Origin: Tetradesmus obliquus
Taxonomy: Eukaryota > Chlorophyta > Chlorophyceae > Sphaeropleales > Scenedesmaceae
Length of the DNA: 64,000 bases
Assembly (NCBI GenBank): GCA_030272155.1
Contig: CP126205.1
Location: 1,228,501 to 1,292,500, forward strand
Reading direction: 5' to 3'
Part shown: positions 1 to 12,273 of the stretch, one piece after another
Numbering within the stretch: the first letter of the stretch is position 1
Layout of the letters: every line of letters starts with the position of its first letter
The notes under the pieces: generated by a model
The model's database searches: none
Told to the model about the DNA's origin: nothing
What the model saw: the letters and a program-made list of their open reading frames with translations, nothing else
Position numbers and translations under genes: made by a program

Positions 1-78
1 TGGCAGCAGCACCTGTGCACTGCGGCATTGGCGCTGCATCTTCCCGCATCATTCAAGAATGGCAGCAGGGAGCATGGT

Positions 79-112
<34 letters not shown>

Positions 113-237
113 TGCAGCAGCTTGTTGCTGATGTGGCGGGTGATGTGCTGCTGCAGCAGCTGCTGGTGGCCGATGTGGGCTGCCTGCTGAGCAGCATAGG
201 CAGCTCTCAGCTGCTGGCTGCTTTGCTGGACTGCTGG

Positions 238-274
<37 letters not shown>

Positions 275-921
275 GATTCGACAGCGGCAATGGTGTTAGT
301 GAGGACGCTGCTTGGCAGCTGGCAGTGCGTGCTGGCACTCAGTGGTGGCAGCGCTTGCAGAAGCTAGCTGGGCATGCAGCAGGTGCTGTGCCACCACAGC
401 AGCAGCAGCAGCAGCAGCAGAAGCAGAAGCAGCACAGTGTTGGTGACTGGCTTGATCTGGCAGCGCCTCCTGCAGGGCTGCTGCCAGCACCAGCAGGTCA
501 CAGGTGGGCCTCAACAACCGCCACAACAGCAGCGGCAGCAGCAGCAGCAGCAGCAGCAAAGACAAGCCGGCAAGTTCAGCAGCAGCAGCAGCAGGGAGTG
601 CAAAACGGTTTATCACCTGCTAGCCTCATGTCCGACCCTGCACTGCTGCGGTCACTGCTGGATCACAGCTGTCAGCAGCAGCAGCAGCAGCAGCAGTCGA
701 TGCGTGTTCGGCAGTGCATGCTGCAGCAGCTGAGTAGAGATCATGGCTGGGTGTGGGGCTGCGTGGAGCGTGCGCCTACAGCAACACCAGCACGTGGACA
801 GCAGCAGCAGCGGCAGCAGCAGCTGCTGCCGGCGGCTGTTGGTGCTGCTGCTGCTGCCGGGTGGTGGGCTGGGCCAGTCATGCGCGGCTCTGCATTAGAG
901 GGCAGCGTGCTTGATCAGTAG
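1..921 (+). CDS. 3' part of a poly-Gln/Ala-rich protein of unknown function (partial)
   Basis: The reading frame is open from the first base to a TAG at the end, so this is the last exon, or part of it, of a gene entering from the left. No ATG can be assigned inside the window. The product alternates long CAG-encoded Gln and Ala runs with short ordered-looking stretches rich in Leu and Trp, such as AWQLAVRAGTQWWQRL and LMSDPALLRSLLDHS. I recognise no domain. Homopolymer tracts of this kind are common in proteins in this window, and the Leu/Trp segments suggest a real protein rather than a repeat shadow. The stop region is repeated twice more just downstream, the same terminal-edge duplication seen at other genes here. 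Confidence 0.5.
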
Positions 922-1320
922 GAGCCCCATGAACCATGCATCAATAGTTATCAGCGTAGGGGCTGCATGGTGTGCGAACAAATATGTGCAGCACCTGTTG
1001 CCAATTGGCGAGCGAGCAGCTCCAGGGGCACTAGAGGGCAGCGTGCTTGATCAGTAGGAGTCCCATGAGCAGTTTCATAGTAGGGACTGCATGGTTGGCA
1101 AAGAAGTACGCGCAGCACTTGTTGCCAAGTAGTTGTTCCGAGTCTACTGGCAGTGCTGAGGCCTTTGGGATGGATGCCTCCTGCGGGCAGCGTGCTTGAC
1201 AGTTCAAATCCCATGAATCCTGCATCAATACTTCTCAACGTAGCAGTAGCGGCTGCATGGTGTGCGAACAGATATGTGCAGCACCTTGTGGTAATTGGTA
1301 AGCAGGTGCTCAGCATGGCA
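893..1320 (+). repeat. Three tandem copies of the 3' end of the preceding gene
   Basis: The segment containing AGGGCAGCGTGCTTGATCAG, the stop codon and the following flank recurs at about 1029 and about 1186. Shared words include CCCATGA and GCATGGTGTGCGAACA. Spacing is about 135-160 bp. The third copy has lost the stop (GCTTGACAG). This is a terminal exon-edge echo array. Confidence 0.7.
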
Positions 1321-2380
1321 GAGCTGAGGCCCTCTGGGATGGTCCGTGGAGCTGCAGTTGGCCCAACAGCAGCTGATACAGCTCTAGCCTGCATTCAGCA
1401 GCATTGTTATGAAGTGTTGGTGGGTCGGGACTGTTCATGCACCTGTGCTGAGCAACACGCACAGCGTGGTAACCCGGGGTTGTTACACCTGATGTTCACA
1501 GAGAGTTTGCATATAGCATGAAAGCATGGAAGGATGATGTAACAAGCAGTGTTATGCTCACTTCCTTACAGCTTCCAGCAATGTGAGTGAGCAATGTGTT
1601 GCATTCAGCTATAGCAATGTATATCCTGCAAATCTTGATACTAACAGCCTGAGGGGTGTGCCACATCAGCCCTGGCAAGTCGGTAAAAGGCACGGGCTGA
1701 ACTGCTTGCACTGTTCAGAAGCCAGAGTTTTGACGTTTATGCCAACAATTACCTTGCTGATCACGCCTCCAAGCGATCAGGTTCACCAAAAGGCGAAGAG
1801 CAAGAGGCAGGGGTCGTCAAGGCTGTCTGTCCGTGGTTTGAGGCAGTTGATCGCTCGCACTTAACACAGCCGTGGGAGTGATCTCGAAAACAACACATGT
1901 CTTTCTACAGCACAGACGTGCTGCTCAAATAACGCTGTCCTTCATTGCAAGTCCTACTCCCACCCCATCAACAGTGATCGATCGACATAAACACGCACGC
2001 ATTGAGCGCACATACATGCTAAAGTAACCTGCGACGGTAGCAGCAAGCTGTAGCAAGCTGTGTGCTGACGCAGGGGATCTTGCTGCGGGTCTAGTAAGTA
2101 GCTGTGCTGTTGCTGCTTCTCATATATAGCATTGCATCGTGAAACACATCAGCATGTCCATAACGCGTATTGAACAATTCTATGAAGAAATGCAACACCC
2201 TGCCAAGTAGCTGGTACCTTGTGCCTCATCTGACAAGTTGCTGCTACTGCTGCTATTGCTGCTGTTTACCTTTCACACCACCTTGTTCATCCCAAGTGCA
2301 GCCAGCAGTGCACCTGGCAACAGCAGACCAGCCAGTAATCATCCACAGCAGTAGACGCTCTCACCAGCAGTGGCACCGGC
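1321..2380. other. Intergenic, no gene recognised
   Basis: Short open frames only, none with recognisable content. It should hold the 3' flank of the left gene and the promoter and 5' UTR of the OPR-RAP gene. A pyrimidine-rich stretch near 2240-2275 consists of CTGCTAC/CTGCTATTG words. I see no conserved site that I can name. Confidence 0.5.
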
Positions 2381-5300
2381 ATGCTGTTACATAGCTGCAG
2401 CCAGCGGCAGCAGCTGCGGCAAGCATGCAACACGCGTCTGCAGGCACCAGCGCTGCTGCACCAATGCAACAGCAGCAGTGTTGCATGTGTCCCTCTGCAC
2501 AGCTGTGTTGTTCTTCAGTGCAAAGCTGTAGTCAGCAGAGCTTCAGCTGCAGCTCTGGCAGCAGGCTCCTTTGAGGCAGCAGGGGGCAGCAGGCAGCTCA
2601 GCAGCGGCGGCAGCCCTTGGCTGCTGCAACGCAAGCAGCAGCAGCAGCGGCTTCATCCGCCTGCCGCTACTTCAGGCAGCAGCAGCAGCAGCAATGGTGA
2701 CAACGCCTCAGGCAGCAGCAGCAGGGGTGGCACCAGCAGCAGGGGTGGTAGGGGTGGCGGCCTGAGCAGAGGCAGAGGTGGCAGTGCAGGCAGTGAGCGC
2801 AGCTTGGATGACAGCAGCAGCAGCAGCAGCAACAGGGGTGTTGATGATGGTGCCAGCCATGAACCATGGCAAAGACAAACACAACAAGGCAGAGGAGGCA
2901 GCAGCAGCGGCAGCAGCAGCAGCAGCAGCTGGAGTTACAGTGGCAGCGGCCTCCGAGGCAGAGGCAGGCCCAGCTTCAGTGGCAGCAGTGACTCTGATGG
3001 TGACAGCAGCAGCAGAGGGGTCAGTGGCAGCAGCCCAGGCAGCGGCAGAGGCAGGGGCAGTAGCAGAGGCAGGGGCAGTGGCAGGCTCAGCTACAGCAGC
3101 AGCAGTGACACTGGCAGCAGCAGCAGCAGCAGCAGCAGGGGATACAGTGGCAGCAGTCTACGCGGCAGAGGTGGGGGCAGGCCCAGCTACAGCAGCAGCA
3201 GCAGCGGCATCGGTGGCGGCAGCAGTGGCAGCAGCAGCAGAGGTCGTGGCAGCGGCAGCGCTGACAGGGGCAGGAGTATGGAACAGCTTCAGCATGGCAG
3301 CGCGAGCCCTGGAGCGCAGGTGAGGCTGCACGCCTGGCAGGCAGCAGTATATGCTGATGAATGAGCACAAAAAGCATGTCACACGTTTGTGTACGTGCTG
3401 TGCTGGATACCGCTGAAAGCAATGGAACCTGAGTATTTCTTGTTCGAACGCACCCTGTAGCAGCTGACGCAATGCTGGTTTTTGCACTGCTCCTTGATTC
3501 ACTGCTGTGTATCGCTGCGCAGGTGTGGGATGCCCCGCAGATCACTGCAGCAATCAGCAACAGCAGCACAGTGCAGCAGCTGGCGGCGCTAATACAGCAG
3601 CACCTTGACAGCATGAATGCCATCAACCTGTCAGCAGCCATAATGAAGCTGACCAAGGTTGGATGTAACAACCCGCACCTCTATGCAGCCTGTGTGCAGC
3701 GCTACCTGCAGTTGGCACAGGCTGACAGTACTCGACACTTGTCCAATGTGATGTATGCACTGTGCACGGCACCCCCGGCAATTTTACGGCAGCAACAAGC
3801 AGCAATGCACCAACAGCTGATGTCGACTTTCATATCCAAGCTACCAGCAGCTAATGCGCAGGACATCAGCAATGTACTGTATGGCATGGCCCGTAGCAGG
3901 CAGCCTTTGCCGGAGCAACAATTGCAACAGTTGCTAACTGCTTTTGCAGAACAGCTGCAGCAAGCCAAACCACAGGCGGTGTCCAACACACTGTGGGCAG
4001 TGGCAACTTTGGAGCAGACAGTGCCAGCTGGGCAGCTGCAGCAGCTGCTAGATGCGTTTGTCAGCATGCTGCAGCAGGCCAAACCACAGGAGGTGTCCAA
4101 CACACTGTGGGCAGTGGCAACTTTGGAGCAGACAGTGCCAGCTGGGCAGCTGCAGCAGCTGCTGGGTGCGTTTGTCAGCATGCTGCAGCAAGCCAAACCA
4201 CAGGCGGTGTCCAACACGCTGTGGGCAGTGGCAACCATGGAGCAAACAGTGCCAGCTGGGCAGCTGCAGCAGCTGTTGGCTGCTTTTGTCAGCATGCTGC
4301 AGCAAGCCAAACCACAGGCGGTGTCCAACACGCTGTGGGCAGTGGCAACCATGGAGCAAACAGTGCCAGCTGGGCAGCTGCAGCAGCTGCTAGATGCGTT
4401 TGTCAGCATGCTGCAGCAAGCCAAACCACAGGCGGTGTCCAACACGCTGTGGGCAGTGGCAACCATGGAGCAAACAGTGCCAGCTGGGCAGCTGCAGCAG
4501 CTGCTAGATGCGTTTGTCAGCATGCTGCAGCAGGCCAAACCACAGGATGTGTCCAACACACTGTGGGCAGTGGCAACCATGGAGCAAACAGTGCCAGCTG
4601 GGCAGCTGCAGCAGCTGCTAGATGCGTTTGTCAGCATGCTGCAGCAAGCCAAACCACAGGCGGTGTCCAACACGCTGTGGGCAGTGGCAACCATGGAGCA
4701 AACAGTGCCAGCTGGGCAGCTGCAGCAGCTGTTGGCTGCTTTTGTCAGCATGCTGCAGCAAGCCAAACCACAGGCGGTGTCCAACACGCTGTGGGCAGTG
4801 GCAACCATGGAGCAAACAGTGCCAGCTGGGCAGCTGCAGCAGCTGTTGGCTGCTTTTGTCAGCATGCTGCAGCAAGCCAAACCACAGGCGGTGTCCAACA
4901 CACTGTGGGCAGTGGCAACTTTGGAGCAGACAGTGCCAGCTGGGCAGCTGCAGCAGCTGCTAGATGCGTTTGTCAGCATGCTGCAGCAGGCCAAACCACA
5001 GGAGGTGTCCAACACGCTGTGGGCAGTGGCAACTTTGGAGCAGACAGTGCCAGCTGGGCAGCTGCAGCAGCTGCTAGATGCGTTTGTCAGCATGCTGCAG
5101 CAGGCCAAACCACAGGAGGTGTCCAACACGCTGTGGGCTTGTGCCAAGCTGAGCTTCCTTCCTCAGCAGCTGCTGGCAGCGCCTGGGCTGGCAGGGCTAC
5201 TGCTAGCAGGCACCCCTCAGGGACTGGCCAATGCAGCCTGGGCTTGTGGCCAGCTGGGCCACACGGATGAGCAGCTTATGTCAGCGCTGTTGGAGCAAGT

Positions 5301-5997
5301 AATGCAGCGGATGAATGCAGAGACAGTCAAAAGCAAGCACAGCCGCAGCTGCAACAGCCAAGAGCTCTGCAATATGTGCTGGGCTGTGGCAGTGTTGGGC
5401 CTGCAGCAGCATGCTCAGCAGGTACAGCATCTGGCGCAGGCCTGCAGCAGCATGTGGAGCAGCACAGAAGAAACGGGCCACTGGCAGTTAAGGCAGGTGC
5501 ACACCTGGCTGCTGGACTTCCAGCTGGCAGGGGGCCAGGGCCTGCAGGGCAGCCTGACAGAGCAGCAGCTGCAGCAGTGCAGGACAGCATGGGAGCAGCA
5601 GATGCAGCACACATCAGAGCAGCAGCACACTGAGTTCCAGCGCTCTGTGTTTGCAGCAGTGCAGCAGCTGCCCATTTCCTGGCAGCAGCAGCCGCAGATG
5701 GAGCAGCTGAGTGTGGGCAGGGATGGTGTAACAGCTGATGGTGCCCTGCTGCTGGACATTGCTGGCAGGACAGCAGCTGGCGAGCTGGTGGCAGTAGAGG
5801 CAGATGGCCCCACCCACTTCAGGCAGCCTGATGGGGGGCTGAACGGCCCAACGCAGTACAGGAACAGGGCCCTGGCAGTGCGGGGTTACAGGCTGGTCAG
5901 TGTGCCTTGGCAGGACTGGGCCAAGCTGCGGGGCGATGCGCAGCGCCAGCAGCAGTACCTGATGCGGCTGTTTCAGGAGGCTGGAGTTGTGATGTGA
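2381..5997 (+). CDS. OPR-RAP organelle RNA-binding protein, two exons
   Basis: Predicted exons are 2381-3319 and 3523-5997, a phase-0 intron with GTGAGG donor and GCGCAG acceptor, giving about 1137 aa. The N-terminus is rich in Ala, Ser and Arg with few acids, like an organelle transit peptide. It is followed by a low-complexity Ser/Gly/Arg region with RGRG motifs (about 100-305). Next come divergent helical repeats and then eleven consecutive 38-residue units (about 450-852) with the core VSNTLWAVAT. Thirty-eight residues and the LWA core fit octotricopeptide repeats. The C-terminus (about 1056-1131) is a RAP domain: VEADGPTHF, LNGPTQYRNR, GYRLVSVPW. OPR and RAP proteins act in chloroplast or mitochondrial RNA stability, splicing or translation. 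The RNA target is unknown. The units are unusually similar to one another, implying recent amplification or gene conversion. Confidence 0.88.
3931..5140 (+). repeat. 114-bp in-frame tandem repeat encoding near-identical OPR units
   Basis: Eleven successive 114-bp units each encode 38 residues. Between the inner units, protein variation is almost confined to three columns: residue 2 (D, G or A), residue 15 (A, E or D, in KPQxVSN) and residue 26 (L or M, in VATxEQ). Column 15 reads A,E,A,A,A,D,A,A,A,E,E along the array. Because 114 is divisible by three, other frames also stay open across the array. Confidence 0.92.
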
Positions 5998-7387
5998 TCA
6001 AGCAGCCACGTAACAGCAGCAGCAGCAAGGCAGTGTGTTTCGTGCACAGCAAGCAAGTACAGCTGTTGCTCAAGTGCCACTGCAGCAGCAGGTGGACTCA
6101 GGGCAGTCACATTTTGGAAGTTACAAGTCAACAGGGTGTCTGGCTGTGATGGAGTGTGGGACAAGGGCTGATGCGTATGCGTGCCGCACGTCTGAGACAC
6201 AGTGCGTACACGCAGTCTGGAGTGTGCAAGAAATGGTACTGCCACCCACGTTGATGTTCTGGACGCCTGTTTACACGTGCTGCTACCAGCTCGATTGCAG
6301 AGCCTGGCAGTGAGTTCTGAGGCTCATTGAGCATACGCATGGAGCAGTTGATTACAGTCTGTTACAGCTGTAACCGTCTGCAGAGGTGTAAATTGACGAA
6401 TCATATACAAAGCCAGGATACCGAAGTACGCTGGTCATGCACGGCTGCGCACCTTCAAGCAATGCTGAGCCAGGGGTGTGTCTGAGGTTAACGAATAACA
6501 TCAGGTAGGCACGGCCATCACAGTCTGAGCCACATCACCATTTGTGTGTTACATCACTGGTTCCAGCCCGGCTGACAGGCACAGTGCTGGCAAGCAACAA
6601 AAGGTGCAACGCCTCACGCAAACTGTCAGTGCTTGTGAAGCCAATGATGACATGTTATAACAAGCCCAGCACTGAGCTCAAGCAATGCCCAGGGAACAGC
6701 AAAAGGCAGCAGCGTCCGCCTCGCTCTGAGCCGCTCATTTGCCGCTCGACTCGTGATGGGATGATGGCAACATGCTGCGCCTCATCATATGCGAGCTTTG
6801 CAGCACAAACAAAACGCCTGGGAGCGCACGCCTGCCACCCTGTACAAGGCAACACTGAATAGCACAGTCCGCACATGCGCGGCAAGGCATCCACAGACAG
6901 TGCCAGAGATATGATGCTCGCACTCTGCCACTCCTGCAGCAAGGTGCAACTGGCTGCTGGTTCCATCACAGCCTGCAGATTCAGGCCGGGTCAACACTTT
7001 GACCGCAGTTGAGTAAAGCAAACATCACCAAAACAAACCAGGAACTCCGCGGCTCTGATGTGATGGGAATGCCATGGACATACATAAGCACTGACAAAGC
7101 ACACACGTCCGCCTTCACGACCGGGTGCGCACGAGGCTAGGAACAGCCCTCAGATACAGCTGCTCTCAGATCCATCGTGCTGGCAGCACCAGCAGTGCGC
7201 ACCCTGCTACTGTACTCTCTCTGTAGTACGGGCGCCCGTAGTTCAGAGGAGGCAATGAAGCCTTGCCATGCTACAAATTAGGGACCTGCTGCTGCAGCAG
7301 CTGCTGCAATACGGCCTGCGCCTTTGCCTGCCGCTGAACATTTCATTACACAGCCCAGCTCAGGTCATCTGACGACTCACGGCTGTG
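5998..7387. other. Intergenic between convergent genes
   Basis: This holds the 3' flank of the OPR-RAP gene and, at its right end, the 3' flank of the minus-strand SRPBCC gene. Open frames around 6540-6970 exist on both strands but have no recognisable content. A sequence near 7225-7240 resembles a tRNA D-arm start but has no matching acceptor or T arm. Confidence 0.5.
6369..6373 (+). terminator. TGTAA polyadenylation-type signal
   Basis: TGTAA is the common chlorophyte polyadenylation element. Here it lies about 370 nt after the OPR-RAP stop, and a second TGTAA follows at 6387. Assignment rests on motif and position only. Confidence 0.35.
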
Positions 7388-7612
7388 CTACAACTTGGGA
7401 ACCTGCTGCTGCTGCTGTGATGATGCCTGCGCTTTTGCATATGCTGTCGCATAGTCCTTGAAGCGCAGCATGTCTTGCCCGATGATGCCCTCCACAACAG
7501 GAGTCAGCGCCTGCAGCAGCGGTGCACGGAGTACTCAGGCACCTTCTTGAGCATGTCAACACCAGTGCTGCAGCTGCAATGAATGCAGACTCTACCAGGC
7601 GCATGCAAGCAG

Positions 7613-7649
<37 letters not shown>

Positions 7650-8720
7650 AAATGCTGTTGTGACTTCAGATCACCCATGTTTGCACAGTGCACCAGCACC
7701 TCGAGCGCCTAATAGCTCATGCTGCTTCAAGTGCTGCTGCAACACCAAGTCCTTCTGTGTTGGTAGAAAGCAAGCAATGAACAAGTTGCTCAAATTCACA
7801 AAGGGCGCCAGCACCTCGGGCACCTCGTAGCTGATGCTTGTCTCAACCTCAAGTCATGCTGCTTCATCAGCACCTAAGCATCTTAGCGTCAATGATTGTA
7901 CTCACGTTTGAAAAGGGCGCCAGCACCTCGGGCACCTCATAGCTGATGCTGCTTTTACATGCTGTGACTGCAGGTCCTACTACAACAATGCATATATTTG
8001 TGCTGTACAATCACCACTCACATCTGCAAAGGGCGCCAGCACCTCGGCGCCAGCACCTCGTAGCTGATCCTGAATATTATAATGCTGCCGCCGCAAGCCC
8101 TACCCTTTACATGCGTTCTGATGGCTTGTGCAATCATGACTCACGTTTGCAAAGGGCGCCAGCACTTCAGGCACCTCCTAGCTGATGCAAAAACCAAATT
8201 CAAGTCCTACTACATCATCAGCAAGCAAGCAATCAAGCAACAAATACTTCAAATACTTCAAATCGTACTCACGTTTGCGAAGGGCGCCAGCACCTCGGGC
8301 ACCTCGTAGCTGATGCTGAGGCTCACGTTGCAGCCGCCAGCGCGCCGGATGAACCTGCACAACAACATACGTCGAGCAACATCCAGTTTCTCAGGAAATC
8401 ATCCTGCTGAACATCCTAAAAACGAGTGTGGGTGAGACCCACATTGCAGCTGCCAGCGCGCCGGATGAACCTGCACATGTGCAGCATGGCAGCAAGGCGG
8501 CATCCACTTGGAGCATGCAGGCATGACAGCTTTACTTGAGTGCAACCTAGAACTTGGTGTACAAGGGGCAGCTCAACCCCCACTGCAGATCAAAGCAACT
8601 GCCCGCATTACACCCCAGCTGCTTGCAGGCTCTTGTGCCACTCACGAACCGCAACCCATGCAGGCTGCAGCAGCTCCTCTACACAAACACATAGATAGAG
8701 GATGATCAGGTCAAGTAAAG

Positions 8721-8765
<45 letters not shown>

Positions 8766-9674
8766 CCTCATCGTATCTGGCCCCTGTTGTTGATGTTCAG
8801 CCCCATGTTGGCGCTGCCACTAACCTAAGATGCGATAATACAAAAGGCGCCAAGCCACAACCACGCACCGTATCTGGCCCCTGATGTTGATGTTGAGGCC
8901 CATGCTGGCGCTGCCTCTGTGCTGAACTGAGATTGAGATCAAGATCTATACACATATCAAGATGCATTAACACAGTATTCAAGATCAAGAGTGCCGCACC
9001 GTATCTGCCCCCTGTTATTGATGTTGAGGCCCATGCTGGCGCTGCCTGGCTCGCTGACCCAGTGGATCTTCTGGTTCTTGATGGGGGCAAGGTTGCGCGC
9101 CAGCCACGAAAACTCCCAGTCCCTGCGACACAGAAAGCACGTAGAAAGCAAAGCAAGGTGGATTACAGCAAACAACCCTTTTGTGGTGCTGATCCAGTGC
9201 ATCATTAATTTCTGCATGTAGCCAGGTTGCGCGCCAGCCACGAGAGCTCCCAGTCCTTATGCTAACCAGCAAACAAACAAAGGCAGCAGGGTCATGACTT
9301 TGGGGCAAACCATTGCTGTGTACGTCGTCTGGTCCCCGATTGGCGGCATGTTCCGCGCCAGCCGCATGCAAGCTCAGCAACATACCCAGCTTACCTGCCA
9401 AATTGGAGTGTGGAGAGTGTTCAGTGTGAGAGAGCAGGGTTGTCCTGCTGCACTGTCACAATTTTGATCCAAAGATTCACAGCAACATGCAAGACCAACC
9501 ATGCAGCAAGCACACCTGCCAAACTGGTGTGTGGAGAGTGTCCAGCGCGACAGTGCCGGGTTGTCTTGCTGCACCGTCACACTTTTGATCCATGGCATCC
9601 AGAGGGGGATCCGCTGCCGATCTTCCCACAGTGTCCAGCACACCTCTAGCGGCACCGCCACCTCCACGTCAGCC
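7388..9674 (-). CDS. SRPBCC (polyketide cyclase/dehydrase-like) protein, probably plastid
   Basis: Four exons join in phase on the minus strand: 9674-9516, 9122-9000, 8354-8273 and 7510-7388. They encode the core of an SRPBCC fold: VAVPLEVCWTLWEDRQRIP, then WMPWIKSVTV, SRWTLSTHQFG, DWEFSWLARN, SYEVPEVLAPF and LTPVVEGIIGQDMLRF, ending QVPKL before TAG. Plant and algal proteins of this type are usually plastid-targeted lipid or hydrophobic-ligand binders; the ligand is unknown. The start exon is unresolved. An open frame from an ATG at 10494 (minus strand, begins MLMQAGAAPARPG) looks like a transit peptide, but I found no donor in the required phase 2. Nearly every intron contains partial copies of the neighbouring exon edges. 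Confidence 0.82.
7801..8325 (-). repeat. Five tandem copies of the SRPBCC exon-3 3' edge
   Basis: The segment encoding SYEVPEVLAPF occurs at about 7801, 7914, 8029, 8153 and in the functional exon at 8273-8325. Spacing is about 113-125 bp. All copies have the same orientation, and most are followed by a potential donor such as GTGAGT. The four downstream copies lack the 5' half of the exon. Confidence 0.85.
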
Positions 9675-9800
9675 CTGCAAAAATCACACAGGAAAGCAAC
9701 ATGTTACATGACAATATGACATGTGATCGCAGCGGGATGCGCTCCCGGGCCTCCCACAGCGACCAGCAAACCTCCAGCGGCACCGCCACCTTCACGTTTG
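8776..9800 (-). repeat. Further exon-edge copies inside the SRPBCC gene
   Basis: Copies of the exon-2 donor end (NINNRGQIR-like) lie near 8776-8806 and 8881-8916. A copy of its acceptor end lies near 9228-9260. A copy of the exon-1 donor end near 9395-9480 carries an in-frame TGA. A copy of the exon-1 acceptor end (VAVPLEVCW) lies at about 9723-9800. Each contains only one edge of the exon. Confidence 0.75.
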
Positions 9801-12273
9801 CTGTGCAAAAGTAACATGCTACATATACTTGTTGCAACAACACCGTGCACAACACGTGATCGTGAGCAAGGATACATCTGCTTGAGCTGTAAAAAAATAG
9901 GTCTACAGCCAGCGAGTCAGCCACAACCCTTTTTGCTCTGCTGCAATCACTTGCTCGGCAGCTTTACTAGCCGCGTTGCATGGTTTAGATGCTACCGTCA
10001 GCATCACTCAGCGTCTTCATGTCCACAGCACCCAGCCACACCACAACATATAGCTGCTGCTTTCTGCCCTGCTGCAGCTTTAAGTGCTGTCAAACCAGGC
10101 CAACAACAGAAAGGCTGTCTGATTGCCGACTGCTGCACGATACATCCTTAGTTAACTTAGCTGTAGTCAAGAAGTACATCGCATGGTGCGATTTAGTCAC
10201 CATGCTATTAAACAAACTACACCAAGCAGCATCACGGTACTGCTGACAGTGCCGCACCTGTTGTCTAGCCACCTGCCCATGCTCCATCTGTAGCCATTGC
10301 TTGCATGCACAGGCAGCTGCCTGCCAAACGTGCTCGACTTTGCTGCTACACCTACAGCAGCAGCTGCTTGTGAGCGAGGAGGGCAGATCAGTCAGCTGGG
10401 CCTCCCTGCTGCTCTGAGACACACCTGCTCTGCTGCTGATTCGACAGTTTCGAAGCCCTGGCCGTGCGGGCGCTGCTCCCGCCTGCATCAGCATGTTAGG
10501 ACTACGTTGTTGATGTTTGTGGGATTGGAAACAACACGGAGTATAGAAAAGGTCGAGGCTTGTCCACCTGGCAAGTTATGGCGTGTGATCGTCTGCAGCC
10601 CAGCGCAGCACTCATGCCTAGAGGTCGTGGTTTTTGTATTTAGCTGAATAAAGAGCAGACAGAACGATGAACCTGCTGTGAGGCGGTCAAGTGGGCACTA
10701 CTGCTGGAACAAGGTTGGTGAAAGCTCGCAGGTAGTGCTTGCCGTGCAGCTGCGCATTCGCTTTTCAGGCAAGATTGGATTGACTGTAGAGACGAGCCGA
10801 TAACTCAGCTACAGGTGAGCTGGCTGTGCATGGCACAAGACCCAACACCTTGGCTGTTGGACTTCCATCTTCTGTGGCAGAGCGGGAGACACGGTCCAGT
10901 GCAGGACAGCAACACAAGAGCGCAGCCACTGTGGGTGCTTCAGTAGTCTAAGGAAAATATCAACTTTTACTTCTCTTCGCAGGTGATTGGGTTGGCCTGT
11001 TGCAACGAGATACAGCCTGGCCTGCAGCCCAGCCTTCAAGCCTGGCGAAGTTCGCCAATGAAGTCAGCATGTGCCAACCTGCGCAACCCGTATGTGCTGT
11101 TAAGCAGCGCATTTGTGGCATGACAGCAGGGACACGGAAATTGCATCGTTCCTGCTGCTGGTTTTTCCAGGGTGATGTTTGCTACGTCGCTGTTGTGCAG
11201 TCCAGCCTGCGGCACTGTTGAGGCTCTGCCACTGCACAACCAGTCCCCTGACATCCCCTGTGCTTAAACTGCGCTGCAAACGTTATGTTACAGGCAAAGA
11301 AGAACAAAACAACGCAAGAGCGCAGAATCAAGTAGCTGGCACACTACAGTGACAGCACATTTGAAACAGCGTGGACAATGCCATGTGGTTAATCAGCAAA
11401 GAAGCAGACATCTTTGATTTGAACAAATGTATCGGGAATCATCGTGCTTCTGACAAGTCAGAACTGCCCCGTTATGTCGGTCACTTCAAATCGTGGTGAG
11501 CCTGCAAATGGTTGCATGCATCGAAACCTGAGATTTTGCGGAGTCTTTTTATGTGGCTTTTTAGGGTGGGACACGGCCTCCAAAGCACTTGATGTCGACA
11601 TTCGGAGAAGGGCCTTGACGGTGGACTGCTGGCTTGTGCTCTTGCCATCAGGTAATCATTTCTGGCATTCTTATCGCAGCTTTTGTCAAGGATTTACAGG
11701 CGATCGCTGGGCTTGCTGCAAATAGCACTCTGTCGTCCTTCTCTGCAAAGGATTTGCACGAACAGCTCAGCACGAGCCCGTATGCCTGCAACATAAGCTA
11801 AGCAGGACAATCAATTAGACCTGCGCACCTGCTGGCCAGCGGGGTGTGCTCGTGCTTTCAACCTTACTGCACAGCAAAGCTGGGTCACCAGGCTATCACC
11901 CCGCTCGCTTTCACTTTTATATGCAGGCGCATCTGGCCTGGATGCCTTAGCAAATTGGTGAACACACAACTGGAAAAGCAGTGAAGACGGCACGCCTTCC
12001 ACAGCACCAGAAGGGAAAGCACTAGCAGCTCATCACAGGCCAAGGCAGCAAGCTGCAGCAACACCAGCATACAAAGCCACAGCTACAGCAGAATCTGGCA
12101 CTAGGCAAACCTGTTGTGAGCGGTATCTACACCTGCAGCCGCTCAGCTGCAGCCGACGGCAGCAGCAGCAGCAGCAGCAGCACGATCTGCAGCACTGGCA
12201 CACTCCAGTCACAGCTGCCACTGGCGCACCACAGCACAGCATATCACCACGCGCCAGGAGCCAGCTCAAGCCC
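9801..12273. other. Upstream region of SRPBCC gene and intergenic
   Basis: On the minus strand the open frame starting at 10494 may hold the SRPBCC transit-peptide exon. From about 10500 to 11950 I recognise nothing on either strand. From about 11960 a plus-strand frame without stops runs to a good donor (AT then GTAAGT at 12291). It may be the 5' part of the next gene, although no ATG is evident before 12274. Confidence 0.4.

Noticed and set aside
3931-5140. Regular repeats as a CRISPR array
   Set aside because: Units are 114-bp coding repeats without distinct spacers.
3702-5147. 481-codon open frame antisense to the OPR-RAP gene
   Set aside because: It is open only because the 114-bp repeat is a multiple of three. 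Its content is Cys/Ser repeats with no domain, while the sense strand encodes clear OPR and RAP sequences.
3993-5270. 425-codon open frame in another plus frame over the same repeat
   Set aside because: Same cause; it is the OPR array read out of frame.
7215-7260. tRNA-like sequence near CCCGTAGTTCAGAGG
   Set aside because: No acceptor stem, anticodon arm or T arm can be paired around it.
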